A stretch of DNA of 64,000 bases from NCBI GenBank assembly GCA_903813345.2, contig CAIIXF020000004.1, positions 8,263,525 through 8,327,524 on the forward strand, read 5' to 3'. Each line of letters begins with the position of its first letter. Position 1 is the stretch's first letter. The translations under genes and the position numbers were made by a program. This DNA is from Owenia fusiformis. Taxonomy: Eukaryota > Annelida > Polychaeta > Sabellida > Oweniidae. Below the pieces are notes generated by a model that searched no databases, was not told where the DNA came from, and saw only the letters and a program-made list of their open reading frames with translations. Shown here one piece after another: positions 13,601 through 28,600 of the stretch.

Positions 13601-16600
13601 TAACCCGAAAAAAATATGGGGTCACCGAGCTAATTTTTTTTCTACAGCCAAATCAAACCATACCCCCAAAACACTAAAATCACTCTTAACATGTCCGTTA
13701 ATTGCCCTTTCTATTGTAGGTAGTCTAAATGATGGCCCAAAAGTGCTAGGAAAGCAATTATAAATGTACACTTATGACATAGGGCTATGGATAAATTTGG
13801 TACCGTTGGAAAGCTCATAGTGCTAATTTTGAGATTCACTTGTTAAAAATTATGAAATGTGGACCTTAAGTGCCCAAATGCTCGTTTCCATAGTAACCAC
13901 AAAAATAATGACAAGAAAGTGTTTTTTACACATAACTCCCCCAATATTTCTTCGATTTTGATAAAATTTATATCATATTAAAGATAAAATAGAGCTCAAT
14001 TTTTCAAAATTTCATTTATGCAAATTAGCTCATTTGCATATTGATTGTGACGTCATAACTGAATTATTTTGTGTACTTTTAAATAGACGAGTATATTTTG
14101 TATTTCAATGAGAAAATCACCATACTGAACAGCAATTTAAAGTTCTTTCCTACTAATACTTTATTATGTTAAAATTTTCATTCATTTCTTCAACAATGAC
14201 ACCGAAAAATATAAAGTTTATTTTAAAGTAAAAATACAGCATAATTAATGCATATAGTCAATATACCCTTTCCAACCAATACGTCCAGTCCCTTATTGTC
14301 TAAATTGCCCGAATTGGCTATAGTTCCATGATCATTTAGTATCAATATTATTCTTTTGGAAAGTTTCATCATGTAATACTATTATTAAAAAAAATGAATA
14401 TTGTTATTGATGTGGAGCCTAGGCATTGTCCCAATAATCTGTTGCTATGACAACCAATAGTTATGTCTATTTACATTGTGTACATGCAGGGCCCATAGCC
14501 AGTTGTTCGTTGGGTTTGAGTGAATCCACTGGCCAAAAATGTTCACCATTCTGAGCATTTTTCAAGTGATTTTTGTCATTTTTGGGCCAAAATGGTCAAA
14601 TGTGAACCCCCTGGAATTTTTTGATTTGTTTTAGCTAAAGCAGGCTAGAGGCATGACATGTATAATAAAATCATTTACATGACAAAATATGCATAAAATA
14701 TAGATTTATTTTTATCAGAATACAGTAACTACATACCACTTTTTCAAAATTCCGAAAAAGAATAAAGTGTTCTGTAGTTCATAATTAAGTATTTGTAAAT
14801 ACATGTATGGATTTATTGATACCCTGTACATAGCTACATGTGTTTAGGAATGGTGTTTACAGAGAACATATTCTCTTGAGCTGAGAGATATTGTCATTAA
14901 AACAGATGTTGTTCTTTTTGTTCTGTGTCCATTGTCTATATTATGAATGCCATAAATACCATAAATCCAAAGATAGACAGAGGAAATTAAATAAAGTCAA
15001 TGTGCTCAGTAAGTTCCACTTCTGCCATGGACTCGTTTGTCAAACTCATTATTGCCTCTCTGGTCATATCCTGTCTCCTGTAGCATGTGCTTACATACAC
15101 TCTAAGAGGGCTGAGTCATACAAGAATACCCCAAGACCAATGTGGATCATACCTGAAAGTGAATATCACACAAAAGTAATTGCATGTATCACTATGATAT
15201 AAAAGAAATATGAATGCAGTTACTTCATTCAAGCATAACATTATCCAAAATAGTTACAAAGTATTGGAATTCCAATCATGGTGTTAAAATTGTAATCAGG
15301 ACCAAATTATGAAGGCCTATGTGTAGTTTTCTTTTTCAATAACACCCTATGCAGACAGAGCCTGTGGGAAATATTGGGTGCGGCGCAAATGAGCGGAGGG
15401 TGCGGAGCTAACGGTCATTTTTGAATTTAAAATTGGGATATTTCTGAAACTAAGCCGTTTTGGGACTTCAAATATACCAAGATATGTGTATTTGACACCA
15501 AATATCAATAAAATTGTGAAAATAGTATTGCAATTCATTTTATAGCGACGCAGTATGCTTTAAATATTTCCCAGACCTATATATTTTGAGACTATCCTTT
15601 TAATACTGCGTCCCCAGCATTCATAAAAAATGGTGTTCAAGATACACTACCCATGCAAATTATTTTTGCATCTTGGAAGCCAGGCAGTATCTGTGTGATT
15701 TTATAAAAATTCGGAAATGTTCTTCAGATATGAGCCCCCTCTAAATATTGGGTGCGGAGCTACGTTTATGGAGCTGCTCCGCACCCAATATTTAGAGGGG
15801 GCTCATATCTGAAAAAATTTCCGAATTTTTATAAAATCACACAGATACTGCCTGGCTTCCAAGATGCAAAAATAATTTGTATAGATAGTGCACCTTGAAC
15901 ACCATTTTTTATGAATGCTGGGGACTCAGTATTAAAAGGATAATTTCAAAATATATAGGTCTGGGAAAGGTTTAAGGCACACTGCGTCGCTATAGAATGA
16001 ATTGCGCTACTATTTTCACAATTGTATTGATATTTGGTGTAAAATACACATATCTTGGTATATTTGAAGTCCCAAAACGGCTTAGTTTCAGAAATATCCC
16101 AAATTTAAATTCAAAAATAACCGTTAGCTCCGCACCCTCCGCTCATTTGCTCCGCACCCAATATTTCCCACAGGCTCTGTCTGCATAGGGTGAATAAGGC
16201 AAGAAAATTATCATTACTTAATTAGATGCAAACATTTTACTTATAATCTTATTTTGATAATAAAAATGATGAGTTAATCCCATACAGCAAAACCTGTATA
16301 TCTGAACACCTGGCTGATCCAAACACCGTCAAATGCTAACACAATTTCTGGCTCCATTTTTCCTCCCATTGACCTGCCTCCCATGTTAAAAACCTTGAAA
16401 TCTGACAACATCCTAATTCGAACAGTGGACACTCATATTTGAAAATTTAACATGTGTAAATTGAACACTTTCCACAATTTTTACAAAACTGTTCAAATAT
16501 TTTAAATTTAAGACTGATTTGATATGAAATTCTGAAAAATATGAAATGGCCTCAGATTTTGGATGCCATGAAGCCAAATGGTCAATAGAAATATTAATAT

Positions 16601-19600
16601 TCATTGAGAATGCATTAAAATCCACAATCTTGCGGATAGAGAAACCAAAATCAATACATCTCCCCATCGAATGCTTTCTGACCATTCTCAATGATGTTCA
16701 GATTTTACTGTATATTACTTGTTCTCTTACCTCTTACATTCTGTACCTCTAGCTAATTTTGAATAATTTCAAATGACTGTTAGTCAGGTGTAACGTACAT
16801 CCACTGAAGCCAACTTTCTGGGCACCCAAGACATCTTTGGAGACAAGGCCTGCAGAACATAAATTAATATGTTGTAAATTTACATATCTACAGGGTGGGC
16901 CAATAACAATTAGAAAATTTTTCCATTTCTTCAATTTTCTTTATTATTGAAGCTCAATCAACAAAAATTCAGATTACTGGTGAATATTTTAAATATAAAA
17001 ATGTGTATGTATTTATTTTTGGCTTGTCAATTGATCATGATCTGTATTCTACATGTGTCATGACAAATTTCAAATTTTCTCAGCTTGAGCCATCACTGCT
17101 GAAATATCTTTTAACATACAATATGTGCCCTGCAAATGGTCTCACCACACTTTCATCAATTAAAACATATGTTATCTCTAGAAGTTAAACATCTCTCCCT
17201 TGGATAATATAGCTTACTGACCTCAGCTTTTTTTCGAAACTGGCATAATATGTCTCAGACTGATTGTTCAGGTGGTTAAAGAGGATGTATTTAGGTTATC
17301 CTTGAGGTGAGTAATTAAAGCTTGAGCTTGTATATTCAATAATTATATTTACACAATATTGACAATGAATTGTTTTTCAATTTCCTAAAGTATTGAAGAT
17401 AATACATGACTAAAAGTTACAATGGATTTTTTGGCCCACCTTGTATATAATCTATTTATTACAAAAACAACTAGACTTGAAGTTATTTTAGTACCAGCTG
17501 GAAAGATCACTTGATACTATACATCAAAGTATCCATGCCATTTTGATAGTCATTGCATCTTTCTGTTAGCAAGAAACATGATATTTTGAGGCATATTGCG
17601 ATCTGGGCTCAATCGGATGGGAATTGAGTTACACCTGTCAAAAAGTGCATTTATTGTATTCTCTAGTCATTGCCTACACAGGCAAAGGTGATATAACATC
17701 TATGTATACAGTATATGACTTGAACAATATATTACATGTAATTTATACAATTACCTGTACTTAAAAACTTCCAGGTCTGGACAAGTATGTATGGCCCATG
17801 TCGACAATGACGTGACAGTCATCTAAAGGATCTAACTGCATTGCATGATCATTAATCATTAATCATAATAACTTCCTCAACCTCCCAATAATTTTGACGC
17901 AACTGTTAGTGGTCCATAAAACTGTTTGTTGTTTTGGGTAACTTGTCACCTGAAATACATGGAATAGTTTGAAAGTATATCAAGAATAAAATGAAACTTG
18001 AGACGTCATATGATGTTCTATGATATCTAATACTGATACCAGGGCTGTCAACTTGGGACCACCTAATATGAGTGACTTCAAAATGTTGGACACCTAAGTC
18101 CAAATCTGAACACTTTTGTCCAAATTTTGAACACCTTTAGCCAACTTTTAAACACCTTTGGCCAAAGTTTGAGCACCTTTGCCAAACTTTGAACACCTCA
18201 AATTTTTCGCGCTCGCTACGCTCGCGATATCGTCAACGGGGGGGGGGGGGGGGGGGGGGGGGGTAGGTACGAAAAATTTCCAATGAACATGCGTGACACA
18301 TACGGGATTCGCGTGACAAATCCGAACAAATTGCGTTCGGTTTTTTCCGGCGTTCGTATTTTTACCGTATCGTAAACATATTTCGAAAAAAATTTCTACA
18401 GAAATATTTTTGCGTGACAATTACCAGGTAAAATGCGTATTTTGCGTGACATTTTCTGTCACGCAAAAAAAACTGGCGTGACTTCAAATTCTTCAGCAAA
18501 TGCGTGACAAATACGCAAATTGCGGGACAGTTGACAGGCCTGTGATACAGTAAACATATAAATGTACAGTTTCGACTATACTGCAGTACAGCACATGTAC
18601 AGTACGTGACGTGTAGCATGTTTATCCGTACCCTAGTTCAACGCCGGGGCCATAAGACATGCCAGATAAGAAACCAGGCCCCAGGCTAGGTCTAATGTTG
18701 TTGGACTATCCGCGCCCAAATATGTATTGATTACGATAACTGCATGTGATTTCCATGTACTCCCGCACAGGACACTTTTAATACATGTACACGAAACATG
18801 TACATGTAATTTTCCATTACAAAATTATCTTTTTGCCTACATCCAACTGTACTTTTACTGTGATAGGCAGTCAAATATAGTTAACATTTCATTTAAGATG
18901 TCCCGACTCTGCCCGCATGGGAGGTCTCTGGGACATGAAAACCTGTTGAGTTTGAACATTGTAAGATCAAGCCAAGGTCATGACGAATCGGTCACCAAAT
19001 ATAAATTCATATGTAATTTTGAGAAGAATTTCAGTGATTATATGCATACGATCACAGAATAATCGATTGTATTTATATATAACACTACCATCTACTATTA
19101 ACATACCAAATTATTACATAAATACTAAATTTCAAGGGAATTTATTAGAATTTTCCAATCAAATCAATATTACGCAAATGACAATTTCCGATCGAGAACC
19201 AGGAAACGATTTCTACCTTTAAATATGGTGATTTTGATCGATTACAAAAAGAAATTGATATTGAATTCGATACTCCTTACCTTCATAAACAGTTGTTATG
19301 ATGGTTAATGCTACGATTCCCCACTGTTTGCCCGATTGAGACTGAAATCGTCCCGGCATGTGCAGCATCTTGTTTCTAGGTGGGCGATAATTGGTGAGGA
19401 GTTTCAGAGACGTTCCAAAATTACGACAATAGAGTGTCTTATTTTTCCGTGCAACTAATTCTCTCACCACAAATAAATATTATAAAGCCATTTTCATTCA
19501 TTTTGAACATAAGTTTTATTTATTTGAGTAATATACATTAAAATAACAAAATCACGGCATCGAAACCGAAACCGAAAGTTAGATGCGCGAGAATGATGCG

Positions 19601-22600
19601 CACTCGTCCATCGGCTTTAGGAAACCACCCTCTTAAGCATCATGCATGTGTACACTGATTAGGAATCCTAATTGGACTAAAGAGCCTTTGCTAAAAGGAA
19701 GGATATATTATACAGTGCTGCAGCCTGCTTCCTCGGGAAGTTTTTCATTAAGTGGGTAAAAAATTCTCCATTTAAGTTGGTGCAAATGGGTATTAAGAAG
19801 GGTGCGAGCATATTTTCAAAATCTTAATCGGGTGCAGTGCAAACTTGCTTCAATTCGGACATTAAAATGTGATAATGATGCTAGTTGTGATACCCTATGT
19901 GATTCAATCACCAAAGTAGAAAGCAATCTTAATGTACCTGAAATACTAAAACCACACATTCTGAGTAAACAAAAAATCCAGGTTGGTTCAAAGTGCAGAT
20001 TAGAATCGTCCCAATGATTTTTCTATCGATCAACCTATTTCTAGTGATTAACACATTATCAGCTTTTCTATGTGCCCTGCAGATGGCATTTATAACATAA
20101 ACTAATAACCTGAAGATAACAACCTTAATTGTCATTCATCATTTTTCTAGAAATCACCTTTGGGTTATTCACACTAAACTTGTGTCTTATATACAATAAA
20201 ATGAATCAACTCAAATACAACTGTAGACTGCTCTGGAGGTCAACAGTCAAAAAAAGTTTCAGTTCACAAAATTTGAATTTGCTTACTACGGAGAGAAGTT
20301 TTTGAAGACTCTGGAAAAATTCTCATGACAATAAACATTCATCCTGTCATGATGAATGGCATTCTTGATTTTGTTTCATCATATCATCCTTATTCAATAT
20401 TTTGAAATGGACATAATTGCCAGTTGTTCCTTCTTCAATATCAGGAAAATCCACCCGCTTCAGAATCGCAAAACAATAGGTTATTGACATCAGTGGAAAT
20501 GCAAAGACAATTGCTTATTGACATCAGTGGAAATACCAAGACAATGCTTATTGACTTATTGACATAAGCGGAAATCCTGGATAAATTAATTTCTTATACC
20601 TTAAGATGTCACAAATATATTTATAGCATGTTTTCAAATATGTCCATTACCAAGAGTGAAACGTGATTGCCATTGGCAATTTGGCAGTCTATGAGTTTTG
20701 AACCATGAGACAGCATATGATCTAAGTCAGAGTTTCATAAACCATACCTTTTAAGAAATAACCTTAGGGTAATTCAGAGAAACTGATAATAATGTAAGTA
20801 TAGAAAGGTCTAAAATCAATGAGTTTCCTTTGGAAAAAGCGAACCTGTACTAACCAATCTATAAAAAGATACAATAATACTATAATAATATCATATAACA
20901 CAATAATGCCACCTATGATACAATAATGCTAGGCTACAATTATACCATAAAACACAATAATGCCATATATGATACAATACAGGAATGTACAATAATGCTA
21001 CAATAATATTGCTGTATAACACAATAATAGATGAAATAGTCCTTGCCGAAATAAGATTCATTAAACTAAACAGCAGAATCCAATTGATCAATGCAAGTTC
21101 ACTTCCAGCTAACAAGGTCTCCTTGGCTGCATACAAAATTTATATGTGGCTAAATATAGTCTTCCTAGAACAATCATTGATCATCATTGCCTCAAATAAG
21201 GTTCCAAATGAATTTCCCCAGAGCAGGGATACTGTAACTTGGGTTAATTTGGTGCCAGGTTCATTTCGGAGATTTGAAATATTCACCAATTTCTTTCTTC
21301 ATCAAACTCCTTATGACTAGTGTGCATTTAGGTGTTGTATTTTTCTTGCTAGGTTCTGTAACAATTTTTGTGCTTTCCCTTTGGCACTTGCGCTTCAATT
21401 TTTAAGAATATGAATAATGAAGTTTATTTAAGAATAGAGAAGAGAGTATTGAACAAAAATAGCTACCAATATATGTCTTATATATGATTCTTTCTTATAA
21501 TTTCAGGTCTGCAGTGTTTAATATTCTAATAATTATCGCCCTAACGGCAGCATTAGCGGGTCAAATCTTAAACCTCGACTGGCGTCCATTAATAAGAGAC
21601 TCCTTCTTCTATGGCCTCTCAATCGGCTGCTTTATTTATTTCTCTTGGGACGGACTCTTCTACCTTCATGAGGCCCTCATCTTGTTGGGCCTATATATCA
21701 TCTACATCATCATCATGGTCATTAATCCTAAACTCATGGCCTGGATGGCAACCTGGAGATGCTGCTGGTGAGTTCAACTTACACCCCCTCCATAAGTTTG
21801 ACAAATGAAAGTCCCCTCCTGAATCTCATGTTAAAGCCTGTACTAAACATAATGTTTGGTGATTATGAAGAAATCACTGAATTTGGCAAGAGTTTGAACA
21901 ATTGTTATAAAGAAACAAGATAAAGGTTCAAACATTGGCAGGCATAAGTATGCTATCAAATGACGATTTACAGTTGCCATACTTATTGAGGGGGGTGTAC
22001 TTATATGTTTATCCATTTATTTTTATGCAAATTATGAGCTAATTTTATCTTAAATTATTAATTCTGAGTACAACTTCTGTTTAATGAGTCCTATTTTATT
22101 CATTTACCTTTAATGTTTTAAAGTGTTAATCATTTTTAACATCTGATCATATTTGCCTACATTATTTTGAAACAAAATCTGCGGACTAATGGAAGACTAA
22201 TGAATGATGAATTATTGAATTGAATTATGAGCTTGATTTTTTGGTAAGAAATGATTCATTTATATTGATGAGATATGATGATAAAAACACATTTATAACT
22301 TACCATATTCAATTTTCAGTTGTCAGTTTTTCTTCATGAGACCCAAATTGGCTGTTACATGAATGCGTTCATAGATTTTCTTCCATAGTCTGTCAACCAT
22401 AACATTATTTATTGCTTAGTCTGTAATGCAATAATGGCAATGGCAAGCCATTATGCACATGAATTTAAATGATGGTATAAGATTGAGGCCTTTTTTAGTG
22501 TTTTCCAGAAACATAGACAGACATGAGGCAAATGTGATTTTACCAAAATTATATTATAATATGTTTTTCATGTGATGATATTATAGGATTTATTTGTACT

Positions 22601-25600
22601 GATTCCCAGAGCATGTGTGAAAATTAATCACTCAAATTACTTTATATAACTAATTTGCACTGATACTGTTTTTACATCCCCTATAGCTTAAATCTGCCCC
22701 ACCTTTTTATGTCCATATGCTATTTTGATTATACATACTCCATTGTACAAATTGAATAATATTTCTTTCAGCTGTAAAGCAACCATTTTGCCAGTGAAAG
22801 ATGAGGAGTCCGAAGAGAAATCAGCATCCCCAGATCCATTAACAGATCATACCAATGTGCAATCCATGAATGGATCTCAAGCCATGCTTAAAAAAGAAAA
22901 TGAAAAAGAGAGAAAGGTATGTGTATGTGACCGTCTAGAATGAATATAAGAGTGAATTCTTAATAGATTCTGAGCATCTAACCTTTCCTGATTCATGGTC
23001 GTGAAACATTAAAAGATGACTAAAATGAATCAGAATTCTCTTGGAGTTTTTTTTAGCACATCAATGATTCAAATGTACGTTTGTCAAATGACAAACGCAA
23101 ACGTGCATTTGAATTGCGGTCTTCTAACATGAATCAAAATGTTTTAACAAATGCACTCTTGTACATAAAACATAGAACTGGAGTATACTTAAGTTCACTA
23201 TTCACTACTTTGTGTTTTCACAAATCTACGGATCTACAATTACACAGCATTTCAAAGAGAATAGTAAATTACAGTACCCATCTGCCAATCGAGACAAAAC
23301 AAAAATTGATGAGCGTGAAAATAAATTAGACCTTCATTCTGAAATAATTGTATCTCCAATAAGCTCGGATAACATTGTGTCATTCAATCCCAATGAATAC
23401 GTACAAGACAGAGCGTATTGTGACAATTAGAGAATAATTATCTCACGAAATAGTTACATCGTTTCATTAAAAAAGGATAATAAGAGACAGATACGCATGA
23501 AATACTGATCCCTTGAGAGTGAGAGAGGTTAAGCTGGCTTTATCAGCTGGATGATAAATCTACACTTCGGATAAAACCATTTAAGACTTTAAAGCTACAA
23601 ATATTACGTTCCTTATTACAATTAATTATGATTCACAATTTATTTGTAACAACCTCTATGTCATACCTTTAATTTCAGACAGATATAGGTATAGCTTAGA
23701 GCAAATATAAAGTTTCATATATCTTTGTGACATGTTTTCACACATTTCGAGCTAAAAATACTCAAAGACGTTGATATCTTTATTTATGACGTATGAGCCT
23801 AAAGAACTATGGCATTATTGGGAATATTGATTACCTTAGTTTCCATAATTGCTTTAAACTGCGGACGCTCAAAGTGTTTACTGCTTCTTAGTGATATGAA
23901 AAAATCTCAGCTTTGATATAAGTGCTTTCGCAACATTTTCTCACGTTATCGCTTTGCGAAGATAAATACCCAGAAAGTCTATTGAACTTGTAATCTGCGA
24001 GCTCGTCATAAGTTGATTAACTGATTTATGGTAAAATTAGTCCATAGGATCATTAGATTATCTCGGTAAATATTAATCCCAGAAAAATGACCTGTCAATA
24101 GTTTATTAACGGGATTCCTTTAAGTTTAGAAACAATGTCATTATATAAGAAAAGTTGATCAATCGACTGACTTTGAGAAAATGCATTTGTCGATCAAATT
24201 TCATGCAGTTGTCAGCTTGGTAAATTGGGACTACCATACCCAGCATGACAAACCATGAAATATGGGCATCTAAAATTGAGCTTAATTGATGCTTTTGGTT
24301 GGCACTGTAAATCAACCTTGAAAGAATCACTTTGCTAATGTCATTACTGGATGCTCTGAATACCCTAAGCTTCATTTAAAGCATGGGCAGATAAATTTCC
24401 TTCATGAAGTGAATATTCAACTTCTTCTTTAGACGAGAGCTTCTTGTATACTCTCTTGAGTTGGACTTCGGGACAATTCTTTGATCTGCCCCTACCCAAT
24501 CAGAATATGGCCAACCAAAATCCAGCTGCTCAATCAAAAATAGCAAAATACCTTCAGGTATCTGGTATTCAATTTATACTGAAGCTCATCTTATAGAGGC
24601 CATGGTGGCTACCTTTGGGGTCTTATATTGCATCAAACCTGTATTCATTTCTCCTTACTTAGAAAACAATTCAACCCATGGGATTATTCCTGTTAAACAA
24701 TAACTGGCATTACTAAGGGGAAATTACAGACTATGAGAAATCACTTGAAGTCCTTGGGCATATGAATCAGTGAGTACAGCATGAAGTGTAAATCTAATGG
24801 CCCTTGTGTCAAATGATATGGAAGATTCTGCAGACTTGATGGCAGAAAAATATCCACCAAGCATATGAATGATATAATTGAGCCAAAGGAGGAAATATAT
24901 GTGGGATGAAGTGAACTGGCAAATTTGAGGACTCTAAATAAAAAAATAGTATCCGCAACATTTGACCATTAACCAGAAGGGGAATTAGTTGCCAGTAATG
25001 GCTTACTTCAATGACCACTGACTTCTTCTGAGTTTAATTTAATCTTCGTGTGATTACCATGAATCATGAAATAAATAGATTTTGAGAAAATGTGATCACC
25101 GAGAAACAGGAAACATTTATGACAATGCCACATGCTGGTCACAAAAATATAATGACTACAATATAACAATATTTCAACACTTCATGGTCGATGGAGTTCA
25201 ACCAACTAATATGAAAAAAGAGTTGGTTTGATAAATCACATACCGACAGAAGTCAAATCAGACAATTATTTCAGTTGGGTTAATCAGCATCAGGTTGCTG
25301 ATGAGCAATGTCAAACAAGTAAAAGTAATACTTATAGAGGTGTCCATTTCCAATATCCATCTAATACTTATTACTTCCCTTGAGATGATAAGCACTCTTG
25401 ATATCCTTAAAGTTGCTACGGAAGCTGAATGAGAACATCATCAACTGCAAAGATTTACATTTATGGAAAAACTCATTTAAACTTGTCTGAAGCTTGATGC
25501 ACTCTTCATCTGTATGTTAAATACATCAACCTCAAAAATGGCTTTTACTGAACCAAATTCAGCTAAATATTCAGTATCTGTAAAAAAGCATTAATAGTGT

Positions 25601-28600
25601 TTTATGTTTGGGTTTGTAATGAATAGCATATAGTGTCCCTTGTCAGTTCTCAACAAACCGGGACCATGTTTTTAATAACCATATATAAATGTAATTTACT
25701 GTATACGGCAGTTATATGTACAACTGACCATATTTTATGGCAGATACGCACAACTTTTTAAAAAACTATTGGTTTCAATTGAAAAAGAAATATGGGTACT
25801 TTTTACTATTCTACTTTTTACATGTTGTTCAAACTTATCAATTTTCTATCTTTTACAGGAGTGCAGTGAAATTCTTTTTCATAACACAAAATTATTTTGA
25901 AAATCTTTGTTTAATGTGTGCAAACTTCTCATTTAGATATACCATTGTATGTACACTATATGATGCATACCTCTCTATGGTTAAAATTAATAAGTCGATG
26001 TTTGCATTTGATAAAGATTCAAAAGTTACTTTTTATCAGGCACATAATATTTAACTATCCAAAAAATGCCAAACAAAATAAATCAAATGCAAACAAGGTC
26101 TTAAATCAGGTCATTTTGCAAGCAAACATTGATAAATCCATCATCATGCTATCGAGATTGTCTTTGGTCTGTTAAAACTCAGATGGGACTTGCATTATGA
26201 TCAATCAATGTTTTTGCAATAAATCAACCTCTTGTTTGTTTGTTTGTTTTTCTCTATCCTGTTTAACAATAACTCTTTTCTTTTAGCTCTCTATCGGCCC
26301 AGGAGGCCATGCTAGAAGATTATCAGTTATTTCACAAAAATCTAAACAAAGCGAACACGAGCATGATCGACACATATTTCACCACACAAAACGTCATTCC
26401 ATAATTGGGGGTCTGGTGAGTAGACCAACAGTACGTACCGCACGCTTGTATGGTGTGCCTTTTTGTTTATTATTTTATTCCTAACCAGAGACAGCTTTTG
26501 TGCGCGATTGCTGCACTACTACAGAAATTTTACATAACACAACAAGCATGTTATAATGATAGCCTATACATGTAAAGTGTTACAGTTAACTGTAAAGCAA
26601 TTGATATGCAAAAGCTGGCAGATTTTATAATTAAGAAATTAGTTAAGCTATTGTATAAGAATTATGAAGCAAATCTTGGATAATATGCTGGCTTAAGGAT
26701 GAATAATTGATAGCTACCTTTCAAACGTAATCCCTTGCAGCCATGATCATCCTAACCTTAATTGAAAATTTACACAAAATCATCAAATTGGCCTTAACAA
26801 TTTTTGATGCCTATACTAAGCATATGTAGACATTACTCAAAACTATAAAAAACAATATAAACATTTCTTACACATTTTATATTCGTGAAAAAACAAGAAT
26901 ATGGCCTGGAATGAACATGGCTACTTAATAATTTTCTGAACAATTAGGTAATATTATAGAATTTTATTATATATATTATTATAGTATAAGAGTATTCCAT
27001 ACATTCTTAATTAGATTTTTATTCGGTTACTGATATATGGTCAATAAATCCGTCACATAAAATCTCTCACTGGACTTGGAATTCCTCACTCTCTACCAGA
27101 AAAAGAGAAATAATTGAAAAAGATCAGAAATTTGAAATGTAGTTTACTCAAAAATGCAAGAATTGTGAAATTTATTGGGTTTCATTCAAAACAATGTCAG
27201 AATCTCTATTCTCTCCATCACCAATGAGAGTTATATTTATGGGATATATATTGATTAACCTTTTGAGACTAAGCAACATGCTAATAACAAGCTAAAGCCA
27301 ACAACAACAGCATGTGTTGTTGTCTCCCAGATCCAAAATAGCTTGACCAAACATCAAAAAGATCTTTCCCCTCCATCTTGGACATTTGCATGATGATATA
27401 TAAAAGTTGATTTTTGGGGGCTTTTTCAAAAAACCTTGGACCAACATGTTCTAAACCTATGCATTTATCAGTTTGAAGTGTGAAAAGTTCAGGGAAAATG
27501 GACCTGAAACCGCTAACACAAAATCGTGGAGAGCTTTGAGAAAACAAATCATTAAATAATTCCTGAGAAATTTCATGACCACTTTGTTATCCTTGGAAGA
27601 GGTTTATTGAACACAACACATTATGACATCCATTGTTCTAAAGCCACAATCCAATTCAACTCAATGCTTTTTGTGCTTTTGAATTAATGTTAATACAACA
27701 GGTTATCTATACTGTTGAATTGAGTGATTCAATTAACCTCTGCTACAGTAAAACAGTTCAAATTATTGTGGCTATTAAAACAGCTAGATTTTATTAAGTA
27801 ACAGTAACAGCAAAAGAAACTCGAGCATTCTGAAATGATCAAAAGTCATAATACTTTTTACGATATCATCAAATCTGTACTCAGTATAGTTAATAATGTC
27901 TGAATCTCATAAAACATAATCCAGAAATGAAACATTGCTTTACAACTAGCTAATTTAATTCATTAAATTTATCTTTGTGGCTCAAATGAAAATCTCTTTT
28001 TGATCCCCAATTCCTTTCAATTCGACTTCATTTTGAGATGAAGAAATAAATTTCATTTCCAGTATGACAATTATTCCCAGACCTCTGTCACATTATTCTT
28101 TACTGTCAGAGCAACTTCAATAAACCATTTATCATCAATCTTGGCATTGTGAATTGTATCTGTTGATCCCGATCTATTAGTCTTGACCAAGTTATTGAAA
28201 TTGTCACAATATAAAAATGATAAGACTAATTCATCCTAAAGCCAGGATAATATTCTTCATCGATTGTTCACCAACTTTCTTATTTATGACGGCAATGATC
28301 CAACGAAACAGTCTTCTTGTTTCTTGTACACAAATCTGTGTCATCAATAGACAACCCTCGTCTTTCATGTACTTCCTTCTTTCCTGGATGCCTAAATGTA
28401 TCAGATCGATACCTCAATTTCTCTAGGTATGCACAATAAATGGTTCAATTTAAACTAAATATATCCTGAAACGCATCACATTTTACTGTATAAAATTCTG
28501 AAAAAAAACATTGCCGTCATAAATTTAAAGATTAATTTAACAATATATTTGATAAAATCAACTTTGGTAATCAAATTATCAATCATATACGTATTAATTT

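Larger units (their letters stand above)
10676..21506 (+). other. NCKX intron (10.8 kb)
   Basis: GTGAG donor and TTTCAG acceptor. No coding exon is supported inside. It holds an inverted-repeat segment rich in CACGTG and ACGTCA (11120-11440), a Tc1-type MITE, a duplicated 13.3-13.7 kb block, an 850-bp palindrome, a mariner-type element, a pogo MITE and several tandem repeats, listed separately. The stretches 11500-12890 and 13750-14500 show no feature I can name. Confidence 0.85.

Noticed and set aside
15347-16188. Two nearly identical 63-codon frames in opposite directions
   Set aside because: They are mirror images produced by the 850-bp palindrome, not two genes.
19219-19470. Possible - strand exon ending in a good GTAAGG donor ([17 protein letters not shown]...)
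   Set aside because: An ATG, a hydrophobic stretch and a donor are present, and the segment is a little CpG-richer. However, no partner exon, acceptor or family match was found within the NCKX intron.
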